Assembly (NCBI GenBank): GCA_951812655.1
Contig: OX638319.1
Coordinates: forward strand, 868,001 to 932,000
Length of the DNA stretch: 64,000 nt
Source: an uncultured Candidatus Nitrosopumilus sp.
GTDB taxonomy: Archaea; Thermoproteota; Nitrososphaeria; Nitrososphaerales; Nitrosopumilaceae
Direction: 5' to 3'
A program made the translations under genes and the position numbers. Position 1 is the stretch's first letter. The number at the start of each line of letters is the position of its first letter. The notes beneath the pieces are model-generated. The model ran no database searches, was not told where the DNA came from, and was given only the letters and a program-made list of their open reading frames with translations. Positions 1 to 7,663 of the stretch are shown here, piece after piece.

Positions 1-2
1 TA

Positions 3-1181
3 ATCACACTTGCATTTTTTAAAATTAAGCAGCCTTTGATCATCGGATATCTTTTTGCCGGCATGCTGATTGGTCCTCTTTCCCCGTTGTGGTCTTGGAT
101 TCTGCCAAAAGGTGGTCCATCTGTTGACGTCTTGGACGGTGTGGGGATACTCTCGGACATATCTGCATTGAATCTTTTTGCAGAAATAGGTGTGATATTA
201 CTTCTTTTTGTAATTGGTATAGAATTCCCTTATGCAAAAATCAAAAGCATTGGACGTGTAGCCGTTGGAGTAGGAAGTCTGGGGTTGTTTTCAACATTGG
301 GTGTTTTGTTTTATACTGCTAGTGCTTTGGGGTTGGAATTTATGGATGCGCTGTTTATCTCGGCTGCATTATCTGTATCCAGTACTGCGATAATTGTCAA
401 AATATTGGAGGAAATGGGTAGAATCAAAAAAGAATCCTCAATACTGATTCTTGGCATCTTGATTGTAGAGGATGTGATTGCGGTGATATTGATTTCTTCC
501 TTGCAGTCTATTGCATTAGTTGGAACCGTATCTGTAGAATCTGTAATCGTAATTGTGTTGGTTGCAGCTGCCCTGATTGTGGGAACGTTTACCGTCGGAA
601 CTCGTGTTATTCCTCCTTTGATTGACAGGGTTGCAGCCGCAGAACATCGAGAAATTTTACTGCTTAGTGTACTCGGACTGTGTTTTGGTTATTCTCTATT
701 TGCAAATATCGTTGGTTTGTCAGTGGCAATCGGAGCATTTCTTGCCGGAGTCCTTGTGGCAGAATCAAAATCTGCCGAGGTAGCAAAACTGCTTTCAAGC
801 CCTATCAAGGACATGTTCGTGGCAATATTCTTTGTTTCTGTCGGTGCATTGATGGACGTTTCACAATTGGGAGATTACATATTTGTGGCAATCGCCTTGA
901 TTGCAGTGGCAACAGGGATGAAATTTGGTGGAAACATGATTGGAAACATCATTTTTAGACAGAAACGAGGCAAGGCGTTACGTTCTGCATTCACATTGGC
1001 TGCACCGAGGGGGGAATTCTCCATTGTAATTGTAAAAGTCGGTGTTGATATAGGTGCGGTGAGCGCATTTATGTTCCCTCTGGTGGGTATTATTTCAATT
1101 GTTACTGCTTTTCTTTCTCCCTTTTTGGTAAAGGCAGGAGACAAAATTATCCCTTCTTTGGAAGAAAAAGAAAATGTCTGA
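3..1181 (+). CDS. Cation:proton antiporter, CPA2/Kef type (5' end outside window)
   Basis: Integral membrane monovalent cation/H+ exchanger of the Na_H_Exchanger family. The reading frame is open from base 3, and the residues before the first TTG (36) already match the family start (KQPLIIGYLFAG), so the true start lies left of the window. About eleven hydrophobic segments are visible, with family-like stretches LLLFVIGIEF and AIFFVSVGALMD. No C-terminal RCK/TrkA domain is present. Its stop overlaps the start of the next gene by 8 bases, so the two are probably co-transcribed. The exact ion (Na+ or K+) cannot be told. Confidence 0.85.
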   Translation: MTLAFFKIKQPLIIGYLFAGMLIGPLSPLWSWILPKGGPSVDVLDGVGILSDISALNLFAEIGVILLLFVIGIEFPYAKIKSIGRVAVGVGSLGLFSTLGVLFYTASALGLEFMDALFISAALSVSSTAIIVKILEEMGRIKKESSILILGILIVEDVIAVILISSLQSIALVGTVSVESVIVIVLVAAALIVGTFTVGTRVIPPLIDRVAAAEHREILLLSVLGLCFGYSLFANIVGLSVAIGAFLAGVLVAESKSAEVAKLLSSPIKDMFVAIFFVSVGALMDVSQLGDYIFVAIALIAVATGMKFGGNMIGNIIFRQKRGKALRSAFTLAAPRGEFSIVIVKVGVDIGAVSAFMFPLVGIISIVTAFLSPFLVKAGDKIIPSLEEKENV

Positions 1182-1605
1182 TGAGCTAAAGCGATTATTG
1201 GATAGGGTACATGATGGAATTACCACGTTTAATTTTGACGGGAAAGAGACTCCTTGCATTGAAGTTGATGAAAAAAAATATGATGAAATGTTATCAAAGG
1301 TAGCCGGACAGTCTTTTTCTATTAACACCGATCTGAACATTTTACAGGACGGATTGGGAAATGTTTTTGTTGAAATCCAATTGACATTTTCACGAGGAAA
1401 CATTAAAGAAAATTTTTTGGTTGATGCAAAAACAAATCTTAATTTCTTTGATTCTCTTGCAAAAACATCCATGCTTGCTCTTTCTTCCCCAAAATCCAAT
1501 TACGGAAAAGACAATGTGTTTATGATTCAATTGCCCCGACCAGAAAAAGCTCAAGACGCTCTTGATATAATTAAAAGTGCATTGATACCGAAGAATTTAG
1601 ATTAG
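1174..1605 (+). CDS. Conserved hypothetical protein, 143 aa
   Basis: I do not recognise the family. It is a soluble, mixed alpha/beta protein with no signal peptide, membrane segment or Cys cluster. It overlaps the antiporter stop codon by 8 bases, which points to translational coupling and perhaps a regulatory or accessory role for the transporter; that role is inference only. The stop is directly followed by the opposite-strand tRNA-Gly 3' end. Confidence 0.7.
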   Translation: MSDELKRLLDRVHDGITTFNFDGKETPCIEVDEKKYDEMLSKVAGQSFSINTDLNILQDGLGNVFVEIQLTFSRGNIKENFLVDAKTNLNFFDSLAKTSMLALSSPKSNYGKDNVFMIQLPRPEKAQDALDIIKSALIPKNLD

Positions 1606-1682
1606 TGGTGCAGTTACCGGGATTTGAACCCGGGTCACGTACTTGGCAAGCACGAGTACTAACCAGACTGTACTATAACTGC
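1606..1682 (-). tRNA. tRNA-Gly (GCC)
   Basis: On the minus strand the acceptor GCAGTTA pairs with TAACTGC. The anticodon stem CGTGC/GTACG encloses the loop TTGCCAA with anticodon GCC. The T arm is CCGGG-TTCAAAT-CCCGG, the discriminator is A, and CCA is encoded (1606-1608). No intron. The CCA abuts the stop codon of the preceding plus-strand gene. Confidence 0.96.
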
Positions 1683-1745
1683 AACTACCCTGAGAGTTGA
1701 ATTTGGATATTAAACTGTTTTTAACTATTTCATTCAAAATATTCC

Positions 1746-2009
1746 ATGGATGAGATTATTCTGAAAAAAATCGAACAAAAAATCCTGGATAGTGTTTCTG
1801 GAAAAGATGAAATCCATCAATTGATTGAGAAACTTTCTGATATTGATGATTCCTCTTCTTTTGCTTTGGGTGTGGTTGTGGGCAGAATTTACAACACGTT
1901 TTTCTATCAATCAAAAAGAATTCTGAATAGAAATCCAACAGAAAGTGAATTCAATGAGTTTCTGGAACTGGTTAAAATCAAAAAATCTAGTTTAGAAAAC
2001 TTATGGTGA
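1746..2009 (+). CDS. Hypothetical protein, 87 aa
   Basis: Small, acidic, mostly helical protein that I do not recognise. The central stretch SFALGVVVGRIYNTF could be an amphipathic helix. The reading frame starts at an ATG about 60 bases after the tRNA-Gly gene. Its last codons overlap the end of the convergent L10e gene by 9 bases. Confidence 0.6.
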   Translation: MDEIILKKIEQKILDSVSGKDEIHQLIEKLSDIDDSSSFALGVVVGRIYNTFFYQSKRILNRNPTESEFNEFLELVKIKKSSLENLW

Positions 2010-2510
2010 TGCTTTATTCCAGTCGAGAACCTTGATCAACGGGGTTCCTGGTAATTTCACACACGAACCATGAAGTGCTTTTTTTGCAGCCTGAAGATGA
2101 ACCTCCCCATTTACGTACAGTTCCATGATGCACTGACCCTGTTTGACCCTTGCACCTAGACTGGTTGCTTTACCCCATGATCTTCTCATTCCTTCTGAAA
2201 CTCTGTCTGCACCTGCCGTGGCAATCTGTTTGTTCTCTCTGAGGAGATTATGTGGGTATATTCTGAGTCTTGAATAATAGCCAGATTCCCCGGTAGTCTT
2301 TTCCAGTGTCTTATTTGCCGCTAGTCTTGTTGACTCGATAGCCATATGTCTAATCTGAATTTTTTCATTTATCAATAATTGAACACAGTACTCATATGTT
2401 CCTCTTTTACCTCCTTGGAACTTGGCAATTTTGATCTGTGGTTTTCCTTTGATGTATTCCTTTCTAGTGAAAACTTGACCTGTTCCATCTCTATAATTCG
2501 CACCATGCAT
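2001..2510 (-). CDS. rpl10e: 50S ribosomal protein L10e (uL16)
   Basis: Large-subunit protein near the peptidyl-transferase and A-site tRNA region, the counterpart of bacterial L16. The 169 residues carry recognisable family stretches (NYRDGTGQVFTRKEYI near the start, RLRIYPHNLLRENK, GMRRSWGKATSLGARVKQGQ). The ATG at 2510 fits the usual N-terminus. A TATA-like TTAAAATATG lies about 25-35 bases upstream on the minus strand, so it is probably its own transcription unit. It ends convergently with the 87-aa gene. Confidence 0.95.
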   Translation of the reverse strand: MHGANYRDGTGQVFTRKEYIKGKPQIKIAKFQGGKRGTYEYCVQLLINEKIQIRHMAIESTRLAANKTLEKTTGESGYYSRLRIYPHNLLRENKQIATAGADRVSEGMRRSWGKATSLGARVKQGQCIMELYVNGEVHLQAAKKALHGSCVKLPGTPLIKVLDWNKASP

Positions 2511-2782
2511 GATACAGTAAACCCAGAATGCCCATATTTTAACGGTTAGTCATACCTTCTTCATATTTTCCAATGTTTATATTGAAAATGACCTCCTCCT
2601 GATTTCACTCATCTCAATTTTCTGTTTTTTCCGGGCCCTCTGAACACTCGATTTATCTATTGTTCAGGTTTTGTGCCTTGCTTCGCGGCCATGGATTGAA
2701 AAAAGTAATGTTGCAACTGCAAAATGTCCTGGTTTGTGAATCTGAAGACTATCATTTGTGGATTATTCCCCTTCTCGTTGTT

Positions 2783-3433
2783 CTAGATTGCTGCTTTTGT
2801 ATTAATTCTTGAAATAATTGGTGAGATCTGTTTTCTGTTCAAAGTGATTCTGTAAAATATCAAAATACCCAATAATTCTAAGTATTCAACAAAGCCCACT
2901 GTGTAAAAATGCATTAACCATCCGTCAAGACTTTGATCAATCGATGCAATTATTGCACTCATTTGAGGAAATGCCGTAATAAACATCACAGGAGCCATTA
3001 AAAATCCAATGACCCAATCAGAAGAATCAAAGTCATTTGTGGATTCCAGAATCATTTCCGCAGAATTTGATGAAGTATCTGGACTGTTTTGTAATTTTAG
3101 ATCAGAATTAATCAAATTCCCTTGATCTATAGCAAAAATCATCGCCCCTAGTATTAAAAGAACAAATATGGATTTGCCATAAATAGCCCATCCTTGCTTG
3201 CCCTTTTGGAATTTGGACATTTGTCGCTCAAACATTGGACCAAAGAAACCTAATTTCTTTTTCTTGACAAGTATTATCACAGATAAGGAAACTGCCGAAA
3301 TTATTCCCAATGAGCCAAACCAATCATCTGAAATATATTCTACAAAAAGAAGTCGTGTTGGCAAAAGTAGTCCCGTCATCACTCCAAATACAATTAGAGA
3401 TTCAACTATGCCTCTCAAATTTTTATGCTCCAA
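2783..3433 (-). CDS. Multi-pass membrane protein, unknown function
   Basis: 216 residues with about five hydrophobic segments: residues 9-30, 40-55, 88-103, 140-160 and 180-195. Between the third and fourth lies an acidic, Ser/Asn-rich loop (about residues 105-135). A basic patch KKKK follows the second segment. No family recognised. It stands alone, flanked by non-coding DNA on both sides. Confidence 0.65.
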   Translation of the reverse strand: MEHKNLRGIVESLIVFGVMTGLLLPTRLLFVEYISDDWFGSLGIISAVSLSVIILVKKKKLGFFGPMFERQMSKFQKGKQGWAIYGKSIFVLLILGAMIFAIDQGNLINSDLKLQNSPDTSSNSAEMILESTNDFDSSDWVIGFLMAPVMFITAFPQMSAIIASIDQSLDGWLMHFYTVGFVEYLELLGILIFYRITLNRKQISPIISRINTKAAI

Positions 3434-3811
3434 ACAATATTTTCATGTTGGAATTAATTGACATTTGCTTTTAAGCAAGATAATCATTATCTTCTAGTGC
3501 CAACTTTGAGATTATTTTTTAACGTACTTGTCAACGATATGGAGTAATGCTGAACAAGTTTTTTGGAATGTGGCAGTTCAATAAGAAAACTGAAAATTCC
3601 ACGGTTCAGGATTTTCTGAAATGTTCTGTTCTGTTACTTTCATAGGATATGCAGACACGTGAACGTATTCTGAATGTTTACCGAACGGAACATTTCCTGA
3701 TTCTCTAGTTGTACAAAATCACAGTAAAATCCATAGAAATTGAGAAATAACGATGTGCGAATTAAACTTGTTAAAATTGATAAACAGAATTAAATTTAAT
3801 AAAATTCTAGA
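3434..3811. other. Gene-poor stretch with an inverted repeat and a stop-interrupted mini-ORF
   Basis: No full gene is visible in these 378 bases. On the plus strand a frame from ATG 3547 runs to TAG 3643-3645, continues in frame from ATG 3649 and ends at TAG 3706-3708; the pieces are 32 and 19 codons. An imperfect inverted repeat (3618-3631 against 3683-3696, 13 of 14 bases plus one G-U) overlaps it. This could be a decayed small gene or a structured RNA. Confidence 0.4.
3618..3696. repeat. Inverted repeat, 14-base arms around a 51-base loop
   Basis: The left arm GAAATGTTCTGTTC (3618-3631) and the right arm GAACGGAACATTTC (3683-3696) are reverse complements apart from one position that can form a G-U pair in RNA. 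It may be a transcript hairpin or a binding site. It does not sit next to a gene end, so terminator function is unlikely. Confidence 0.6.
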
Positions 3812-5191
3812 TCAGATTGGTTTCCCTTTGAACTGATAATCTATTATTTTATGAAACGTATTGTGTGATGCAATTACGGCCAGTGTGGATAATGCAGCCC
3901 AAATGAAATTTCTGATTGTAATCAACTCATTGGGTTTGTCGATAATCAGCGAAGTGTCGAATACAACATAAAAGTTGTCAAAGAGCCAAAATGCCAAAGT
4001 AATCCATGACAGTACTCCTCCAATTAGAAATCCCAACCTAGTTTTGCTTCTCACAAAAACTATTGCAGCTATTATTGCAATATACCAAAATATGCCCGCT
4101 AAAAGCCAAATGGGCTGGAACAGATCTGCTCTATCATCAAGCCAATAGTAGGTGGTTCCAACTACGGCCATTGCAATCAGTGATGCAAGTAACAGTTTTT
4201 GGTTAATCTTGAATCCTGTACGCTCTTCTCGTAATGGGGTATTTGGGGGATTTTCTCTAATTTCCTTTGTTGCAATATCAATTGCATCTCTAACTGATTT
4301 GAGCTGCAACGGGATAATTTTTGTAATGGCACTGTTAGTGACTATTGTATCGTGAACGAGACTGTCTATGAGTGGTCTTGCCAAGGACGCCTTTACTGGT
4401 GTGATTAGATCCACCCAGTATGATGAAAGACGCGTAGTGAGAAAGGGTATCTGAATCACAAACAGATTCTTGTTCAAATATTTGGCATACACTCTCATGA
4501 TTTGCTCGTAGGTCATCTTGTCTTTGCCTCCAATTTCATAGATATTTCCTGCAGTTTCTGAATTTTCCATACATCCAGCAAGATAATCTATCACATCATC
4601 AACTGCGATTGGCTGTGCAAGGGATTTGACCCAAGAAGGACATACCATGACAGGTAGTCTTTCAACCAGATACCTCAACATGGCATAAGAGCCACCCTGA
4701 GCACCAATGATTAGCGATGCACGTAGTTCAGTTACCGGAATATCTCCAGATGCAAGTATCTCTCCAACTTCTTTTCTGCTTTTCATATGCGGAGATAATT
4801 TCAGGCTATCGTTAACCAATCCTCCGAGATAGATTATTCTCTTAACTCCTGCCTCTGTTGCTGCCTTGAGAAAATTTTGGGCTTGGATTTTTTCACGCGA
4901 TGCAAATTCCTTCCAATGATCCTTGCTGCCTTCCATAGAATGAAGCAGATAATATGCAACCTCAACTCCTTTCAATCCCTTCTCTAATTGAATTACATCA
5001 AAGACATCCGCTTGAACATACTTTACATTTTTAGTGTCTGAAATATTTTTTCTCGTCATTCCCTTTACAGAATAACCAAGTTTGGAAAGATGTGATATTA
5101 GACGTGTCCCAATAAATCCAGTTGCTCCTGTAATCATGATGCTGTACGGTTTATCTTTTTTCTGGATATCTGTAGTTGATTCTTGAGACAT
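3812..5191 (-). CDS. NAD(P)-binding SDR-type epimerase/dehydratase with C-terminal membrane domain
   Basis: 459 residues. The N-terminal 300 residues form an atypical extended short-chain dehydrogenase/NmrA-like Rossmann domain with the nucleotide motif TGATGFIG at residues 21-28. The usual YxxxK pair is replaced by a HMKSRKEVGE stretch, as in NAD-binding members of uncertain catalysis. The C-terminal 120 residues hold four hydrophobic helices (about 336-352, 366-382, 392-408, 430-446). Such fusions are often annotated as nucleoside-diphosphate-sugar epimerase or NADH-ubiquinone-assembly-like; the substrate is unknown. It is a single gene on the minus strand. Confidence 0.8.
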   Translation of the reverse strand: MSQESTTDIQKKDKPYSIMITGATGFIGTRLISHLSKLGYSVKGMTRKNISDTKNVKYVQADVFDVIQLEKGLKGVEVAYYLLHSMEGSKDHWKEFASREKIQAQNFLKAATEAGVKRIIYLGGLVNDSLKLSPHMKSRKEVGEILASGDIPVTELRASLIIGAQGGSYAMLRYLVERLPVMVCPSWVKSLAQPIAVDDVIDYLAGCMENSETAGNIYEIGGKDKMTYEQIMRVYAKYLNKNLFVIQIPFLTTRLSSYWVDLITPVKASLARPLIDSLVHDTIVTNSAITKIIPLQLKSVRDAIDIATKEIRENPPNTPLREERTGFKINQKLLLASLIAMAVVGTTYYWLDDRADLFQPIWLLAGIFWYIAIIAAIVFVRSKTRLGFLIGGVLSWITLAFWLFDNFYVVFDTSLIIDKPNELITIRNFIWAALSTLAVIASHNTFHKIIDYQFKGKPI

Positions 5192-5395
5192 TTTTATTTT
5201 GATTCCTTTATTTGATCTTGCCCATTTTTCATATGTTTTTTGTTGACTTTATGGTATTTAATCTAGTGTTAACATATTGGACTAGTGCTAATATTGCACA
5301 TCAATAACTCGTACGATGTTTTTGATTTGTTGGCACTATTACTAAAAATTATCTCTATGTTATATAATTTAGAATCTAATTTGTATTGAGGAGAA

Positions 5396-5749
5396 ATGCA
5401 ACAAACAACAGACAAAAAAACACCGCAGCTAAAATTTGCCATAATTATAGCTGCTGCAGTTTCTGTAGCGTTAATTTTCACAATAACGCCTTGGAACATA
5501 GTTCCAACGCAGATAAGTGAAGATGTCGCAGTTATCCAGGTGACTGACTATGGCTGTGTAGGTGAATCAAGCATGGGACGTTCAGTTGTAGTTCCAAACT
5601 GTGATGCAGATGTAGGAGACATTGTTTCTGCAACCTATTACATTCCCTCCGGAGAAATAAACGGATACCTGGAAGAACTTGAAAGTAGACAGAATCCAAT
5701 GGTGGACGCATGGGACCGAAGCGTTAGCGGCATAGGTTTCTCACCATAG
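5396..5749 (+). CDS. Small membrane-anchored or exported protein, unknown
   Basis: 117 residues: a basic N-terminus, one hydrophobic helix (about residues 14-32), then an exposed acidic domain with two Cys (GCVGES and PNCDAD), possibly a disulfide. A GAGGAG purine stretch directly precedes the ATG, and a TATATAAT box lies about 30 bases upstream. A long T tract follows the stop. I do not recognise the family. The C-terminal domain is likely outside the membrane. Confidence 0.7.
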   Translation: MQQTTDKKTPQLKFAIIIAAAVSVALIFTITPWNIVPTQISEDVAVIQVTDYGCVGESSMGRSVVVPNCDADVGDIVSATYYIPSGEINGYLEELESRQNPMVDAWDRSVSGIGFSP

Positions 5750-5784
5750 TTTTTTTTATTTTTATTTTTTTTTTTTTTTTTTTT
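5750..5784 (+). terminator. Long poly-T tract, probable transcription terminator
   Basis: Directly after the stop codon at 5749 the plus strand is almost pure T for 35 bases, including an unbroken run of 19 T (5766-5784) interrupted before that only by A at two places. Archaeal RNA polymerase terminates on T-rich non-template strands without needing a hairpin. Confidence 0.75.
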
Positions 5785-5810
5785 GAATCTAATTATATGT
5801 GGCCATTAGA

Positions 5811-5981
5811 TCATATGCCTATATTTTCATCTTTGAAAAGATCAAGATAGACTTTATCCCTACAGAAACATTCATTCCCTCGCATTTGTGTATGTCAAGC
5901 TTTAGCATGTTCCTTTGCCCCTGGCATCATCTCACAAGTGCCCGAAAGCATCTTGTTTAGATCTTTTACGTTGAATGGCAT
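5811..5981 (-). pseudogene. Stop-interrupted small Cys-rich ORF (55 sense codons plus one internal TGA)
   Basis: On the minus strand, ATG at 5981 opens a frame of 28 codons ending at TGA (5895-5897). The same frame continues for 27 further codons to TGA at 5811-5813. The first part includes SGTCEMMPGAKEHAKA and the second MRGNECFCRDKVYLDLF. Cys and His residues occur on both sides of the internal stop (TC, then H, then ECFC), as in small metal-binding proteins, and TGA is one base from a Cys codon. I infer a recently inactivated small gene; two separate peptides are the alternative. Confidence 0.45.
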
Positions 5982-6136
5982 TGAGAATAAAAATTATCTA
6001 TTTGACAAAGATAGTCGTGATTTAGCAATTTGAAGACGTCGAGTATATTTTTCTTTAGAATCTAGATATTGGGAACAAGAAAAGCAATCTGTCTTAGTCA
6101 ACATAAATATGGAAATCATCTGATTTTCATTTTATC

Positions 6137-6700
6137 GTGGAAGATGCTACTATAGTAAATGGTGAAATGATTTCAGATCAAGCCTGTATATCTGATAAGA
6201 GTATGATTCATGAACTCATTGAAAAAGGATTTGGAGAAATGGAAAATGAAAAATTGGTTCTCAAATCGTTTGAATCTCTGTATCTGCTATACGTAAACAG
6301 GCTAGTGTTAACAAAGAGCAAGAAGCGAGTGGATTTCAATTCTTTTATGGGCATTTGCCAAAAAACTGATTCAGGAATTCTTACAAAGTTTCTGATTTTT
6401 CGTGACCTAAGAAACAGAGGATATGTTGTTAAGGATGGTTTTGGGTTCGGTTCTGATTTTAGAGTTTATGAGAGAGGCCATTATGGTGAAAAAGGTGCCA
6501 AGTTTCTCATTTTTGGTCTAAATGAGGGTCAACAAGAAAAGATGGGAGCCCTCCAAAAAAAGATAGACGAAATTACTCAGATGGGAAAAGAGCCAATCAT
6601 TGCGGTAATTGAACGTCGGGGAGAAGTGATCTATTACAAAATTAACAAAATGAATTTTTATGAAAACAAACCTGAATCTGATGCGACTTTCAACCTGTGA
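6137..6700 (+). CDS. endA: tRNA-splicing endonuclease subunit (EndA family)
   Basis: Cleaves bulge-helix-bulge introns out of pre-tRNAs and pre-rRNA. The 187 residues show the C-terminal EndA nuclease fold: KFLIFRDLRNRGYVVKDG (84-101), GFGFGSDFRVYERG (101-114), then a C-terminal strand PIIAVIERRGEVIYYK. The Tyr of the catalytic triad fits Y111. The expected His about ten residues later is not at the usual place (H115 is nearer and the aligned position looks like Gly), and K151 may be the Lys. It may therefore be a structural rather than catalytic subunit; Nitrososphaerota enzymes are thought to be heterotetrameric. The start is GTG at 6137. Confidence 0.8.
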   Translation: MEDATIVNGEMISDQACISDKSMIHELIEKGFGEMENEKLVLKSFESLYLLYVNRLVLTKSKKRVDFNSFMGICQKTDSGILTKFLIFRDLRNRGYVVKDGFGFGSDFRVYERGHYGEKGAKFLIFGLNEGQQEKMGALQKKIDEITQMGKEPIIAVIERRGEVIYYKINKMNFYENKPESDATFNL

Positions 6701-6701
6701 T

Positions 6702-7367
6702 TCAGTATATCCAGTCTGACGAATATTTTAAAAGGCTATTTTGCTCTGCATTGATAAAATCATACACGCGAACATATTTTGTTTTGTTTTCCCACAGATC
6801 CTCAAAATCTTTGATCTTTCTTTCCACTCTAGATTTGTCATTCCATGATGTGAAAACATCTACCGATTCAAAATCCCTAGTTTGAGTGGAAAACGATTCT
6901 TTGGATGTGCCTGTGAATGCAACTTTCTGATCTTGTGCATCTCTAAATATTCCAATCCTCTCTGAGAATGAATCTGCAACCTGCTCTGAAATTGGAATCG
7001 CAATTTTTAATTCTACTTGTCCATTGTCTACGATTCTCTGAAGCTGTTGAATCTTTGAGTCTTTTATCATATTGCCTCTAAACGAATTGGCATTCTTTTC
7101 TGAAAACAACTTTGTGAAAATATTGAGATCACTGGTTCTAAATCTGTGTCCTGTGATCATTCTCAATTTTGCTTTTCCCTCTGAGAAATTTTCGAATGCC
7201 ATGGAAATAGTTGCCAATGTCTGAATGGATAATAAATCCACGCATCTGCTATATTCTGTACAGTTACTTAGACAGGGAAAGAAAAACTCAGCAACAATGT
7301 CATCCCTGTCCGAGCGATATTCTTCTTTTAATTTGATATCCCTTAATCCCAATAGCACTAGGTCCAA
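6702..7367 (-). CDS. Stand-alone PLD-like N-terminal domain of a helicase-type protein (probably truncated)
   Basis: 221 residues that match the N-terminal phospholipase-D-like domain usually fused to an SNF2/DEAD helicase: YRSDRDDIVAEFFFPCLSNC (17-36), then SERIGIFRDAQDQKVAFTGT (135-154), FESVDVFTSW and KIKDFEDLWENKTK. The HKD signature is degenerate: SER replaces HxK and K replaces the Asn of GSxNES. The protein stops at SSDWIY, about where the helicase part would begin in the usual architecture. It starts at TTG 7367 and ends one base from the convergent endA stop. It may be a remnant of a defence helicase or a domesticated domain. Confidence 0.7.
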   Translation of the reverse strand: MDLVLLGLRDIKLKEEYRSDRDDIVAEFFFPCLSNCTEYSRCVDLLSIQTLATISMAFENFSEGKAKLRMITGHRFRTSDLNIFTKLFSEKNANSFRGNMIKDSKIQQLQRIVDNGQVELKIAIPISEQVADSFSERIGIFRDAQDQKVAFTGTSKESFSTQTRDFESVDVFTSWNDKSRVERKIKDFEDLWENKTKYVRVYDFINAEQNSLLKYSSDWIY

Positions 7368-7477
7368 ATTTTGTTATTTAAAGAAATAATTCCTCTCTTT
7401 TTCTATTTGACGTTTAATTCTTCGTCTATTTTTTTATTTTAAAAATTTGCAATTGATGTGTAAATTTAGAGTCAAAA

Positions 7478-7552
7478 TGCTCCCATCGGGATTTGAACCC
7501 GAGTCTTTGGCTTGAGAAGCCAAAATGCTTAACCGGACTACACTATAGGAGC
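7478..7552 (-). tRNA. tRNA-Glu (CTC)
   Basis: On the minus strand GCTCCTA pairs with TGGGAGC (one G-U). The anticodon stem TTGGC/GCCAA encloses TTCTCAA, anticodon CTC. The T arm is CTCGGGTTCAAATCCCGA and the discriminator A. CCA is not encoded and there is no intron. Confidence 0.95.
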
Positions 7553-7663
7553 CTGTTGAAAATCCAAACAAATCTCAATTTAAAGGAAATGCTTTGACTT
7601 TGTATGGTTTTGTAAAATTTTATGAGTTGATTTGTTTATAGAAAATTCTCTGTATTAGTTGAT

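Noticed and set aside
2511-2782. Short frames in the gap upstream of L10e
   Set aside because: The longest has no start context and no similarity pattern; a GC-rich patch near 2630-2640 is too short to call an RNA.
5811-5981. Selenocysteine at the in-frame TGA
   Set aside because: No SECIS-like structure is apparent and Nitrososphaerota are not known to use selenocysteine, so pseudogene or separate peptides are more likely.
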